Positions 17,746 to 26,545 of a stretch of DNA of 64,000 nt are shown piece after piece. Under the pieces are notes generated by a model. It searched no databases, was not told the DNA's origin, and worked only from the letters and a program-made list of their open reading frames with translations. The position numbers and the translations under genes are program-made. The DNA is from Alicyclobacillus tolerans (GTDB lineage: Bacteria > Bacillota > Bacilli > Alicyclobacillales > Alicyclobacillaceae). The DNA lies in the NCBI RefSeq assembly GCF_001447355.1, contig NZ_JXBW01000008.1, positions 1 through 64,000 on the forward strand, given 5' to 3'. Position 1 is the first letter of the stretch, and every line of letters starts with the position of its first letter.

Positions 17746-20385
17746 ATGAAATCGCTCACTGGACAAGAAATTCGCCGCGCATTCAAATCGTTTTTCGCAG
17801 CGCGCGGCCATCAGGTGTTGCCAAGTTTTAGTTTAGTCCCGCACGACGATCCAACGCTTTTATGGATCAACGCCGGCATGGCGCCGCTCAAACCGTATTT
17901 TGATGGTCGTGAAATCCCTGAAATTCCGCGAATTGTCGATGCGCAAAAATGCATTCGTACAAACGACATCGAAGAAGTTGGCCATACCGCTCGGCACCAG
18001 ACCTTCTTTGAAATGCTGGGGAATTTTTCGTTTGGCGATTATTTCAAAAAAGAGGCCATCACCTGGGCATGGGAATTTCTCACGCAGGTGCTCGAGATGG
18101 AACCGGAGCGCATTTCGGTGACCATTCACGTCGAAGACGACGAGGCGTTTGAGATCTGGCACCGCCAGGTTGGATTGCCGGAAAACCGCATCTATCGCGG
18201 TACAGAGGACAACTTTTGGGAAATTGGTGAAGGCCCATGCGGCCCATGCTCGGAAATCTTTTATGATCGCGGAGAAGCGTTTGGTTGCGGTGCGGACGAT
18301 TGTAAGCCCGGTTGTGACTGCGATCGCTTTCTGGAAATCTGGAATCTCGTGTTTACACAGTTCAACAAAGGTGCAGACGGGGAGTATACGCCCCTGCCAA
18401 AGCGGAATATCGACACAGGCTCCGGACTCGAGCGCCTTGCTTCCCTGTTACAGGGTGTTGCCAACAATTTCGAAACCGATTTGTTCCGGCCCATTATCGA
18501 TCGCACGGGCGAGATCGCGGGTCGGCGCTACGGGGAGTCAGACGAGGACGATATTCACTTCAAAATCGTCGCAGATCATTTGCGCACGGTGACATTTGCC
18601 ATCGGCGATGGCGTGCTTCCCGGCAACGAAGGCCGTAGTTACATCATTCGCCGCTTGCTGCGCCGCGCGGTGCGCAGCGGCCGTCGACTCGGCATCGAAA
18701 AGCCGTTTATGTACCAACTCGTCGCCGTCGTCGATCAGATCATGGGGGAAGATTACCCAGACATCCGCGAAAAGAGAAGCCTTATTGAGCGCGTCGTCCG
18801 CACCGAAGAAGAGAGGTTCCACGAGACGCTCAGCGGCGGCGAGGCTTTGCTGTCCGAATTGATGGCCGAGCTTGGGGCGAAGAGTGAGACGGTGATCAGC
18901 GGGACAGACGCCTTCCGACTGTACGACACGTATGGTTTCCCGATTGACTTGACCGTCGAGATCGCCAAAGAATCGGGTTTTACGGTCGATTGCGATGGCT
19001 TTGACGCGGAACTGGAGGCACAGCGGACGCGTGCGCGCCAGGCTCGGCAGGTGGCAGAAGGCATGCAGAGTCAGCGCGGTGCGCTTGAGACCATCGATCA
19101 GCCATCGAAATTTGTAGGTTATGAGGAATTGACCGTGGACGCGGAAATCGTCGCACTCGTACAAGACGGCGAGCGCGTCGATGGGGTCAGTGTTGGTAGC
19201 GAGGCGCAGGTCGTTCTCGACGTGACGCCATTTTACGCGGAGAGTGGCGGGCAAGTCGCCGATCGCGGCGAGATTGTCAGCGCGAGCGGGCGGGCGGAAG
19301 TCCTCGACGTGCGCAAAGCGCCTCATGGGCAGAATGTGATGACAATTCGCATCATCGACGGGTCCTTACACCAAGGCGACTCCGTGCGCGCCCATGTCGA
19401 TGCAGACTTGCGCCGTGACACGGTCAAAAATCACACGGCTACACACCTCTTGCACAGGGCATTGCGCGAAATCCTTGGCACGCACGTCGCACAAGCGGGA
19501 TCGCTCGTCGAACCAGAGCGGCTGCGCTTTGACTTTTCACACTTTGGACCGCTTACGGACGAGGAGTTGGCGAAGGTCGAGGCTCATGTCAACGATGCGA
19601 TTTGGCGAGATCACCATGTGGTGATTCGCGAAATGGACATCGACGATGCCAAGTCGCTCGGTGCGATGGCCCTGTTCGGCGAGAAATACGGCAAACGGGT
19701 GCGCGTCGTGCAAGCTGGCGAGAGCATCGAGTTGTGTGGCGGTTGCCACGTCGAGCGGACTGGATTGATTGGCCAGTTCCTCATCGTCTCGGAGACCGGC
19801 ATCGGCAGTGGAACGCGACGCATCGAAGCCGTGACAGGGCGCCACGCCTATAGCGTGGCACGGGAGCGCGAGGCACAGTTGCGTCAGGTCGCACAGTTGA
19901 TCAAAGCGACCCCGGCGACGGTGGTCGATCGCGTTGGGCGCGTGATCGAGGAGACGCGTGCACTAGAGCGCGAGTTGGAGTCCGCCAAGGCTCGGCTCAA
20001 CCACGGCCGTGTCGCCGATCTTGCTAAGCGGGAAGAGAACATCTCCGGCATTCCGGTAATTCGCGCGGCTTTAAGGGATGTCGACATGGAAGGGTTGCGC
20101 CAACTGGTTGACGAGCTGCGCGTCGGGCGCGAGACATACATGGTCGTCCTCGGTTCCGTGCACAATGAGAAAGTTCAATTTGTGGCTTCGGTTTCCAAGG
20201 ATCTGCAGGAAAAAGGATTCCATGCAGGCCAAATCGTCAAGCAGGTCGCGGCTATTGCCGGCGGCGGTGGCGGTGGACGCCCCGATCTGGCACAAGCTGG
20301 CGCACGCGATCCGGAGAAACTGGGTGCCGCGATCGAAAAAGTTGCGGAAATTGTGGAGGCCGTCGCAGGAGATCGGGCGGTCTGA
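17746..20385 (+). CDS. alaS: alanyl-tRNA synthetase
   Basis: Charges tRNA-Ala and edits mis-charged Ser/Gly. The 879 residues cover all domains: class II catalytic core (KCIRTNDIEEVGHTARHQTF), tRNA recognition, the editing site HTATHLLHRAL (about residue 565) with the CGGCHVERTG zinc/editing motif, and a C-Ala domain with a glycine run (GGGGGGRPDLAQAG). An AAGGGAGGAT ribosome site precedes ATG 17746. It is controlled by the Ala T-box directly upstream. The 50-bp gap to the IreB gene suggests read-through. Confidence 0.98.
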   Translation: MKSLTGQEIRRAFKSFFAARGHQVLPSFSLVPHDDPTLLWINAGMAPLKPYFDGREIPEIPRIVDAQKCIRTNDIEEVGHTARHQTFFEMLGNFSFGDYFKKEAITWAWEFLTQVLEMEPERISVTIHVEDDEAFEIWHRQVGLPENRIYRGTEDNFWEIGEGPCGPCSEIFYDRGEAFGCGADDCKPGCDCDRFLEIWNLVFTQFNKGADGEYTPLPKRNIDTGSGLERLASLLQGVANNFETDLFRPIIDRTGEIAGRRYGESDEDDIHFKIVADHLRTVTFAIGDGVLPGNEGRSYIIRRLLRRAVRSGRRLGIEKPFMYQLVAVVDQIMGEDYPDIREKRSLIERVVRTEEERFHETLSGGEALLSELMAELGAKSETVISGTDAFRLYDTYGFPIDLTVEIAKESGFTVDCDGFDAELEAQRTRARQARQVAEGMQSQRGALETIDQPSKFVGYEELTVDAEIVALVQDGERVDGVSVGSEAQVVLDVTPFYAESGGQVADRGEIVSASGRAEVLDVRKAPHGQNVMTIRIIDGSLHQGDSVRAHVDADLRRDTVKNHTATHLLHRALREILGTHVAQAGSLVEPERLRFDFSHFGPLTDEELAKVEAHVNDAIWRDHHVVIREMDIDDAKSLGAMALFGEKYGKRVRVVQAGESIELCGGCHVERTGLIGQFLIVSETGIGSGTRRIEAVTGRHAYSVAREREAQLRQVAQLIKATPATVVDRVGRVIEETRALERELESAKARLNHGRVADLAKREENISGIPVIRAALRDVDMEGLRQLVDELRVGRETYMVVLGSVHNEKVQFVASVSKDLQEKGFHAGQIVKQVAAIAGGGGGGRPDLAQAGARDPEKLGAAIEKVAEIVEAVAGDRAV

Positions 20386-20444
20386 GCCGAACTAAGGGAC
20401 GAAGCTATTCTTGCGTCGGCTGACGCTCGAGCGAGGTGCGGGCT

Positions 20445-20723
20445 TTGACCAACCAGGATTTTGACAGCACGATGCGGTTTGAGACGAAATCGGAAAACGC
20501 CGAGGCGCGTCACGCTTTTCAGGTGGCGTATCGCGCCTTGAAGGAAAAAGGCTACAATCCGATTTACCAGATTGCCGGCTACCTGATTTCCGGAGATCCC
20601 GCATATATCACAAGCCACCTAGATGCACGCAACACGATTCGGCGGATCGAACGAGACGATTTAATTGAAGAGCTGGTGCGGGCCTATGCCGCACTTCATG
20701 GCGATGCGGACTTTGGCCGTTGA
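20445..20723 (+). CDS. IreB/YrzL (UPF0297) regulatory phosphoprotein
   Basis: A 92-residue member of the IreB family. The STMRF segment near the N-terminus, then [26 protein letters not shown] and a C-terminal [20 protein letters not shown], are strongly conserved. In Enterococcus IreB is the substrate of the PASTA kinase IreK and affects cephalosporin resistance. TTG 20445, 6 nt after GAGGTG, gives the usual N-terminus; a GTG at 20436 overlaps the ribosome site and is unlikely. It sits between alaS and ruvX as in other Firmicutes. Confidence 0.93.
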   Translation: MTNQDFDSTMRFETKSENAEARHAFQVAYRALKEKGYNPIYQIAGYLISGDPAYITSHLDARNTIRRIERDDLIEELVRAYAALHGDADFGR

Positions 20724-21114
20724 CTATGGTGAACGGCGCGTCGGGATAGCCCTGTCGGATCCGACAGGGCTTATCGCGTCGGCGCTGACCGTCATTCAGC
20801 GTGAGACGGACGAACAGGTTGTCGATGTCATCGCGGGGCTGGTCGTGGAGCATGGCGTGGAACGGATCATCGTGGGCAATCCCATCACGATGAAAGGGGA
20901 AGTCGGCGAGAAGGCGCAGAAAGCCGCTTTATTCGCGCAGCAATTGCGCGAACGAGTGAGTATCCCGGTAGAACTTTTTGATGAGCGGTTAACGACCGTC
21001 AGCGCGGAGCGGGCGCTGCTGGAAGGAGATGTGCGGCGAAAGCGTCGGCGCAGCATCATTGATGCAGTAGCAGCGACGATTTTGTTACAAAACTACCTGG
21101 ACGCACATCGCTGA
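20704..21114 (+). CDS. ruvX: Holliday junction resolvase-like YqgF/RuvX
   Basis: A 136-residue RNase H-fold protein implicated in pre-16S rRNA 5' end processing and possibly Holliday junction resolution. It begins [19 protein letters not shown], which holds the first catalytic Asp. [18 protein letters not shown] (catalytic Glu/Asp) and a C-terminal [14 protein letters not shown] complete the family pattern. ATG 20704 (or 20698, two residues longer) overlaps the IreB gene by about 20 bp, so translation is probably coupled; no strong ribosome site is present. Confidence 0.93.
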   Translation: MRTLAVDYGERRVGIALSDPTGLIASALTVIQRETDEQVVDVIAGLVVEHGVERIIVGNPITMKGEVGEKAQKAALFAQQLRERVSIPVELFDERLTTVSAERALLEGDVRRKRRRSIIDAVAATILLQNYLDAHR

Positions 21115-21150
21115 GGGCATCTGGTTCTGGCTTGGACGGAAGGTGAAACA

Positions 21151-22233
21151 ATGGCAAAGAAGGCGCGTCAGAGCTGGTTGGACAAGCGGTTGCGTCGAAT
21201 CGCTCTGGCGCTCGTGATTTTCGTTGTATCTGTCGTCTGTGTGGTCGTTGGTTGGTACCGAACGAGTCTTGCTCCGGTATCGTCGCGCACGTCGCTTACA
21301 AAGGTCGTCGTGCACACAGGCGAAAGCGTCGGTGCCGTGGCCAAAGATTTAGCAGCACGGGGTTTGGTGCGCAGTGCAACGGCGTTCTCACTATATGGAC
21401 GTTTACACGGCGCGCTTGTCATCCAGGCAGGAACATACGCGCTGTCTCCGAACATGGGGATTCCGCATATTTTCGCGAAGCTGTCAGGTGGCGATGTCAT
21501 TTCGGAAGCCGTGAACGTCACCATCCCAGAAGGCTACGATATCGCTGACATCGCAGCCACACTGCAGAGAGACGGCGTCTGCACAGCGCAATCGTTTTTG
21601 CGCGCCGTGCAAGCCAGCGATTATACGCAACCGTTTCTGCAACAGCTCGCTGGGCGCAAGCAAATCCGTTACCGACTTGAGGGTTACTTGTTTCCAGATA
21701 CGTACCAGTTTTTGCGCGGTGAGAATCCGCAGGACATCGTCAACGAAATGTTAAACGACTTCGCGACACGCGTGCTTACACCAGCCAACCTCAAGTTGAT
21801 GCGAGCAGAGGGACTGTCTTTGAATCAGGTGGTCACGGAAGCGTCGCTCATTGAAAACGAGGCCGAGGTTGAGCAGGAGCGGCCGCTTATCGCGAGCGTG
21901 ATCGACAATCGTTTGCGGTTGCACATGCGATTACAAATCGATGCGACCGTTGACTATGCCATAGGGCATCATATTGCAGTCGTGACCGATGCGGATATTA
22001 TGGACGCAAAAAACGCGTACAACACATACTTGGTGTCGGGCTTGCCACCCGGTCCGATTTGCAGTCCAGGCCTGGCGAGCATCGAGGCGGTGTTGCATCC
22101 GGCGCACACGCAGTATCTGTATTATGTTGCGAAGGGCGACGGCAGTGGAGAACACTACTTTGCCAAGACTTATGCACAGCAGTTGCACAATGAAATGTTG
22201 CGCGAGCAGAATTTACAGCACGCGCACAGCTAA
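21151..22233 (+). CDS. mltG: endolytic murein transglycosylase MltG
   Basis: Cleaves nascent glycan strands and sets their length. The 360 residues comprise a basic N-terminus, one membrane anchor (about residues 15-37) and a LysM-like segment (VVVHTGESVGAVAKDLAARGL). The YceG catalytic domain carries the LEGYLFPDTYQF motif and the catalytic Glu in ASLIENEAEVEQERPL. The ending SGLPPGPICSPG and YYVAKGDGSGEHYFAKTY is typical. GGAAGGTG precedes the ATG. It probably continues the alaS-ireB-ruvX transcript. Confidence 0.95.
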   Translation: MAKKARQSWLDKRLRRIALALVIFVVSVVCVVVGWYRTSLAPVSSRTSLTKVVVHTGESVGAVAKDLAARGLVRSATAFSLYGRLHGALVIQAGTYALSPNMGIPHIFAKLSGGDVISEAVNVTIPEGYDIADIAATLQRDGVCTAQSFLRAVQASDYTQPFLQQLAGRKQIRYRLEGYLFPDTYQFLRGENPQDIVNEMLNDFATRVLTPANLKLMRAEGLSLNQVVTEASLIENEAEVEQERPLIASVIDNRLRLHMRLQIDATVDYAIGHHIAVVTDADIMDAKNAYNTYLVSGLPPGPICSPGLASIEAVLHPAHTQYLYYVAKGDGSGEHYFAKTYAQQLHNEMLREQNLQHAHS

Positions 22234-22333
22234 CGTTTCCCGAGAAATGATCACATAACGGACGCTCCTACTGGATATGGTAAAGTCAACCGGTGAAGGA
22301 TCTTTTTGCACCCTTCACGCGTGAGGCGATGTT

Positions 22334-23821
22334 ATGCAGCGGTGGAGCGATACACCGGCGTCCCAACGCCGGCTTTTGTTTATTCACGGGGTGTGGCTCG
22401 CAGCTATTCTGGCCCTTTCGCTGAAATTGGTCGCGGTGATGGCGTGTTTGCGGCTGGGCCGTGGTATGGAGTCAAATCTCCACGGGGAGCGCTGGCGAAT
22501 CGACATGGAGCATTTTCGCACGCAAATGGTCGCGGATGGTCGTGGCGTGATTCGATTTCGCGATGGCACGCCATGGTTGCCAGCGAACTGGCCTGTAGGG
22601 AAGCGTGGTGTAGCCTTAGCTCCGGAATTGGTGGGGCGTGTCGGAAAGTCAGACGTTTGGCCGAACCCGCAGTTGGCCGTGCCCGAGGAAGGACGTGGTG
22701 GGCTTGAACAAGCTTTGGACGCCGTCCTGCGATCGCGCCGACCGGCGATGGTCGGTCACTTGGATATGGCGGACGGTCGGCCTAATCCGTTATCTGGATA
22801 TGCCGGAGGTTATGGTTTACTGCCAAGGCGCGGCGCCGATGTCGTGACAACTCTCGACGCCCGCATGCAGATGCAGGCGGAGAAAATCCTACGCGATCGC
22901 GGTGTACGCCACGCCAGTATAGTCGAAATCGACTTGCACCACCGGGACGCTTTGGTCGTAGCTTCGGCGGCGCACGGCGTCCAAAGCGACGCTTTGACGG
23001 CCATCGCGCCGGGATCAGTGTTCAAACTGGTGGTGGCAGCGGCGGCCCTCGACACGCATGTCGCGCGGGCGAAGGAGAGATTTTCTTGCGATGGCGTGGC
23101 TCACCTACCACACGTCGCGATGCACTGTTGGCGCGTGCACGGTGTCGTTTCGCTGGTAGACGCCATCGCCCAGTCATGCGATGTGACGTTTGCCGAACTG
23201 GGGGTTCGTCTCGGCCACACCGCGATCGAAAAAGCCGCCAGTCGGTTCGGGCTGTTGAATACAGGTCTGGAGGTTCTATCCGGATCGCAAGGGATCGTTC
23301 CTGAGGCGGCGCACGGCATCGTCTTCCGCCGCAGCGGAGATGATCCTGGGCTTTTGGCGAATACGGCAATTGGTCAAGAGGATGTGCGCATGACGCCGCT
23401 TGCGGGTGCGCTTTTGGCGGCAACGGTGGCCTCTGGCGGCGAGTACAGGCCTGCGCGGCTCGTGCTCGGCTGGCGCGCTGGTCAGCGTTGGGTGTCTATG
23501 GCCGCACCGCCTGCCAAACGCGCTTGTGATCGCTATGCGGCTGGCGTGATCGGACAGGCGATGTGGCGAGCTGTGCACGATCCGCATGGGACGTTATATG
23601 CCTTGCACACGTTTGCAATCGCGGCAAAGAGTGGCACCGCCGAACTGGGAAGCGGCCGCGTCAACGCTTGGATAGTCGGCTATCGCATGACAGGAGGTCA
23701 TCCGTCGTCTGCTTTCGCGATTACAGTACATGACGAGCCGAGCGCGAAAGCGCACCGGGACGTTCTGGCAATCGCCAAGGCATGGTTGGCATCACCAGCT
23801 TCTGTTATGATGAATGCATGA
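22334..23821 (+). CDS. class B penicillin-binding transpeptidase (PbpI-like)
   Basis: A 495-residue protein with one N-terminal membrane anchor (about residues 15-37), a pedestal region and a D,D-transpeptidase domain. The catalytic serine lies in PGSVFKLVV (SxxK), the second motif is SCD (in AQSCDVTFAEL), and the third is KSGTAEL. An Asp in the second motif is unlike FtsI (SxN). The gene lies after mltG, where Bacillus has yrrR/pbpI, so it is likely a side-wall or spore peptidoglycan cross-linking enzyme. ATG follows GAGGCG. It overlaps the histidine kinase start by 4 bp. Confidence 0.85.
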   Translation: MQRWSDTPASQRRLLFIHGVWLAAILALSLKLVAVMACLRLGRGMESNLHGERWRIDMEHFRTQMVADGRGVIRFRDGTPWLPANWPVGKRGVALAPELVGRVGKSDVWPNPQLAVPEEGRGGLEQALDAVLRSRRPAMVGHLDMADGRPNPLSGYAGGYGLLPRRGADVVTTLDARMQMQAEKILRDRGVRHASIVEIDLHHRDALVVASAAHGVQSDALTAIAPGSVFKLVVAAAALDTHVARAKERFSCDGVAHLPHVAMHCWRVHGVVSLVDAIAQSCDVTFAELGVRLGHTAIEKAASRFGLLNTGLEVLSGSQGIVPEAAHGIVFRRSGDDPGLLANTAIGQEDVRMTPLAGALLAATVASGGEYRPARLVLGWRAGQRWVSMAAPPAKRACDRYAAGVIGQAMWRAVHDPHGTLYALHTFAIAAKSGTAELGSGRVNAWIVGYRMTGGHPSSAFAITVHDEPSAKAHRDVLAIAKAWLASPASVMMNA

Positions 23822-25020
23822 AACGACAGTTCGGAATTACGCGTGTATGGGAGACAACCCAATCGGAGAAGTCGCGGCGATTTGCAGGCCGCGACATCGG
23901 GTTTTGGATGAGGCGGCTCGTGGGCGCAATTGTCATGCTGATTGTCTACTTGCCGCTTGCGCACGGTTCGTTTGTCTTGCGCACCTTATACGATGTTCTG
24001 ATTTTCGGACAATGCGCCATGATCCTCGGGCTTGTCGACGAGCGCAGTCGACGCTGGGCCCCATGGGTGACGGGTGGTGCGTTGGCGCTCGTCGCGGCCT
24101 TGGTGATATTGGGAGACCAGCCGTTACACCACGCGACGGACGCCTTATGGCCGCTGTTAGGTTGGCTTGCCTCGACGATGGACGTGATCGATCCGCTGTT
24201 GACCATTTTGTATGCCTTGGTGAGCTTACTCGTCGTGCTGACGAGCGGCATGTCGCCTATCCCTGCGGCAGTCGAGGGGTTCGGCCTTGTCGTGCTTTTC
24301 TTTGGAGTGCGCGCTGGGGCACTGCGACGCCGCGAGCACGAGCATCTTGTTCACGCGTACGCCATGTTGGCCAGGGAGACGGAAGCGGCGGTGCGTCTCG
24401 AGGCAGATGCTGAGCGTTTGCGGTTGGCGCGGGATATGCACGATGGGATTGAGCGGCAATTGACATCGCTGATCGTCCAATTGGAGGCGATCCGCACGGC
24501 CTCCCACACAGGCCGGCAAGACGACGCGGCCAGGCTGTGTGACGAGGCAGTTGCAGAGGCACGCCACGTTCTTACGGACCTCAGGCGTACAGTCACGGTC
24601 ATGGGCGATTCCATGGAACATGGTATCGATTGCGGGTTGCTGCGCAATGTGGTGGAGCGTTTCGAGCGTAAGTTCCAGATTCCGTGCACATGCGACATGT
24701 CCATTGCCATCGACGAATTACCGACACGTATCACGGCGACACTCTACCGCATCTTGCAAGAATTGCTGACCAACGCAGCCAAACATGCAGAAGCCGGCAG
24801 CATTGACGTGCGTTTGTACCGCGAAAACAGCAGCGTGGTGCTTGAGGTGACCGATGATGGCGTGTTCAGGGATGTGGCAACCCTGAAGGAGGAGGCTGGG
24901 ATGCGCTCCGTGCGGGAACGATGTCTGTCGCACGGTGGCAGCTTGACGTTGGCGGTGGCGGGCGATCACGGCATGCGCGCGACGGCGATTTTACCATGGG
25001 TAGCGAAAGAGGCGAGATGA
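23818..25020 (+). CDS. NarL-type sensor histidine kinase, orphan
   Basis: A 400-residue membrane sensor kinase. Five or six hydrophobic segments fill residues 30-175. A short coiled coil leads to a HisKA_3 dimerisation domain with the phospho-acceptor in [13 protein letters not shown] (about residues 205-220). The HATPase domain keeps the N-box ([13 protein letters not shown]) and a DDG, but the usual second glycine after DDG is missing (DDGVFRD); [15 protein letters not shown] follows. No LuxR-type response regulator gene adjoins it, which is unusual for this family. ATG 23818 overlaps the PBP stop; a longer in-frame ATG at 23782 is less likely. Confidence 0.82.
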   Translation: MKRQFGITRVWETTQSEKSRRFAGRDIGFWMRRLVGAIVMLIVYLPLAHGSFVLRTLYDVLIFGQCAMILGLVDERSRRWAPWVTGGALALVAALVILGDQPLHHATDALWPLLGWLASTMDVIDPLLTILYALVSLLVVLTSGMSPIPAAVEGFGLVVLFFGVRAGALRRREHEHLVHAYAMLARETEAAVRLEADAERLRLARDMHDGIERQLTSLIVQLEAIRTASHTGRQDDAARLCDEAVAEARHVLTDLRRTVTVMGDSMEHGIDCGLLRNVVERFERKFQIPCTCDMSIAIDELPTRITATLYRILQELLTNAAKHAEAGSIDVRLYRENSSVVLEVTDDGVFRDVATLKEEAGMRSVRERCLSHGGSLTLAVAGDHGMRATAILPWVAKEAR

Positions 25021-25117
25021 TGACGATTCCATAGCGGTATCTCGTCGAATCGTAGCAGAAATTCTGTCCAGCTCGCATACAGTTAGCAGCGTCACACCCG
25101 ACAACGGTCGACCGGAG

Positions 25118-25846
25118 GTGGGCGTTCTGTCTGGTATTTTGACGCTGCTGGCACTTGTGCTCAAGGATGTTTCAGTCTTTGTTTCATATGTAAAGAATGG
25201 CGCCTTTCCTCAACCTCTGTCTGCTGAGGAGGAGCGGGAAGCCATCGCCCGCCATACACAGGGCGACACATCTGCTCGCAACTTGCTTATCGAACACAAC
25301 TTACGTCTGGTCGCACATTTGGCCAAAAAATATGAAACGTCAGGCGAAGATCAGGAGGACCTTATATCCATTGGCACCATTGGGCTCATCAAGGCCGTAG
25401 AAAGTTACAGTGCCGACAAAGGCACGAAGCTGGCGACCTATGCCGCACGGTGCATTGAGAATGAGATTCTGATGTATCTGCGGAGCACAAAAAAGCATCG
25501 CCGGGACGCATTGCTATCGGATCCCATTGGCACCGACAAGGACGGCAATGAGATGACCTTAGCCGACTTACTGGGTTCCGACCCTGACGAAGTTGTCGAT
25601 ACAGTGGATTTGTCATGGGAGAAGCAAAAGATGTACGAGTGTCTGCCGATGCTGCCTGCGCGAGAGCGCGAGGTCTTGTGCAAGCGTTTTGGCCTTCCTG
25701 ACGGAGAAGAGCGCACGCAACGTGAAATCGCAAAGGAATTGGGGATCTCGCGCAGCTACGTATCGCGCATTGAACATCGCGCCTTGGGTAAATTGTATGA
25801 GAATATGCGAAGTGGCAAGGCCTCGCAATCCGATTCACCTGTGTAA
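25118..25846 (+). CDS. sigK: sporulation sigma factor SigK (pro-form)
   Basis: The late mother-cell sigma factor. The 242 residues match Bacillus SigK throughout: a hydrophobic pro-sequence, [13 protein letters not shown] at the processing region, region 2 ([36 protein letters not shown]) and region 4.2 ([20 protein letters not shown]). The gene is uninterrupted, so no skin-type excision is needed here. The start is odd: GTG 25118 lies inside the best ribosome site GGAGGTG (25114-25120), whereas CTG 25127 is well spaced and gives a pro-sequence of near-Bacillus length. The pro-form implies processing by SpoIVFB. Confidence 0.95.
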   Translation: MGVLSGILTLLALVLKDVSVFVSYVKNGAFPQPLSAEEEREAIARHTQGDTSARNLLIEHNLRLVAHLAKKYETSGEDQEDLISIGTIGLIKAVESYSADKGTKLATYAARCIENEILMYLRSTKKHRRDALLSDPIGTDKDGNEMTLADLLGSDPDEVVDTVDLSWEKQKMYECLPMLPAREREVLCKRFGLPDGEERTQREIAKELGISRSYVSRIEHRALGKLYENMRSGKASQSDSPV

Positions 25847-25860
25847 ATGAGGACGTTTGC

Positions 25861-25914
25861 AGCCAAGCTGTCTGTACGGGCTTCTGAAGCCCAAGTGGAC
25901 GGTTTGGCTGTTTT
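25861..25914 (+). terminator. terminator after sigK
   Basis: AGCCAAGCTGTC pairs with GACGGTTTGGCT (two G-T wobbles) around an inner GGGCTT-CTG-AAGCCC hairpin, followed by GTTTT at 25910-25914. Confidence 0.65.
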
Positions 25915-25984
25915 GCAAACTATGCTTTTTCTGGCGGCTATGCTATCATGTCTTACCGTCATATGTGAACGGCCTTAGAATTGG

Positions 25985-26545
25985 GTGAGAATTGTGGGAG
26001 TTTTGTCTCGGCTCATGCCGGACGAGTATGTGCGTTCCATTTACGAAATCGACTTAGAAGACCTTTGGCGCCGGGGAAAGCGACTGATCCTGACCGATCT
26101 CGACAACACCTTGGTGCCCTGGAACCATCCGCAGGTGCCTGAGAAACTTGCGGATTGGCTGAAAATGGCGCACGCCAAAGGATTTCATGTCTGCATCGTC
26201 TCCAACAACGGCGAGGCACGGGTCGACGCTTTTGCCAGAGCTTCTGGATTGCCTGCCGTTGCTGGCGCTCGCAAGCCGAAGTCGACAGGGTTTCGCATGG
26301 CTTTGGAGCGATTCCAACTCCCACCGGAAGCTGCCGTGATGGTCGGAGATCAGTTGTTTACGGATATTCAAGGAGCCAATCGGCTTGGCATGTACAGTAT
26401 TTTGGTCCTGCCACTGGATCCTAAAGAGTGGTGGGGTACGAAAGCGGTGCGCATGATGGAGCGCGTCGCCTTGATGATGTTGCGCAGTCGTGGACTCAAG
26501 CGCCCACATGTCGTGCGCGTTGGGAGGTCGGAAGATGGTCGCTGA
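25985..26545 (+). CDS. yqeG: YqeG family HAD phosphatase
   Basis: A 186-residue HAD-superfamily type III phosphatase. Motif I is LTDLDNTLVPW, motif II is in IVSNN, the lysine is in GARKPKSTGF, and motif III is VGDQLFTDIQGANRLG. The family is related to eukaryotic mitochondrial PGP phosphatase Gep4/PTPMT1; the bacterial substrate is not settled. GTG 25985 has a weak ribosome site and GTG 25994 is an alternative. The C-terminus overlaps yqeH, starting the conserved yqeG-yqeH-aroE block. Confidence 0.92.
   Translation: MRIVGVLSRLMPDEYVRSIYEIDLEDLWRRGKRLILTDLDNTLVPWNHPQVPEKLADWLKMAHAKGFHVCIVSNNGEARVDAFARASGLPAVAGARKPKSTGFRMALERFQLPPEAAVMVGDQLFTDIQGANRLGMYSILVLPLDPKEWWGTKAVRMMERVALMMLRSRGLKRPHVVRVGRSEDGR

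Noticed and set aside
22299-22323. Imperfect GTGAAGG/CCTTCAC repeat before the PBP gene
   Set aside because: The T-run lies in the loop rather than after the stem, so it is not a terminator, and no other role is supported.
25016-25117. A frame continuous with sigK upstream of its start reads [18 protein letters not shown], resembling a response-regulator receiver start, right after the orphan histidine kinase.
   Set aside because: It has no start codon, the DDD comes from a GATGATGAC repeat read out of the ATGATG frame, and only about 30 residues resemble a receiver without its first beta strand. Chance or an old remnant is more likely.
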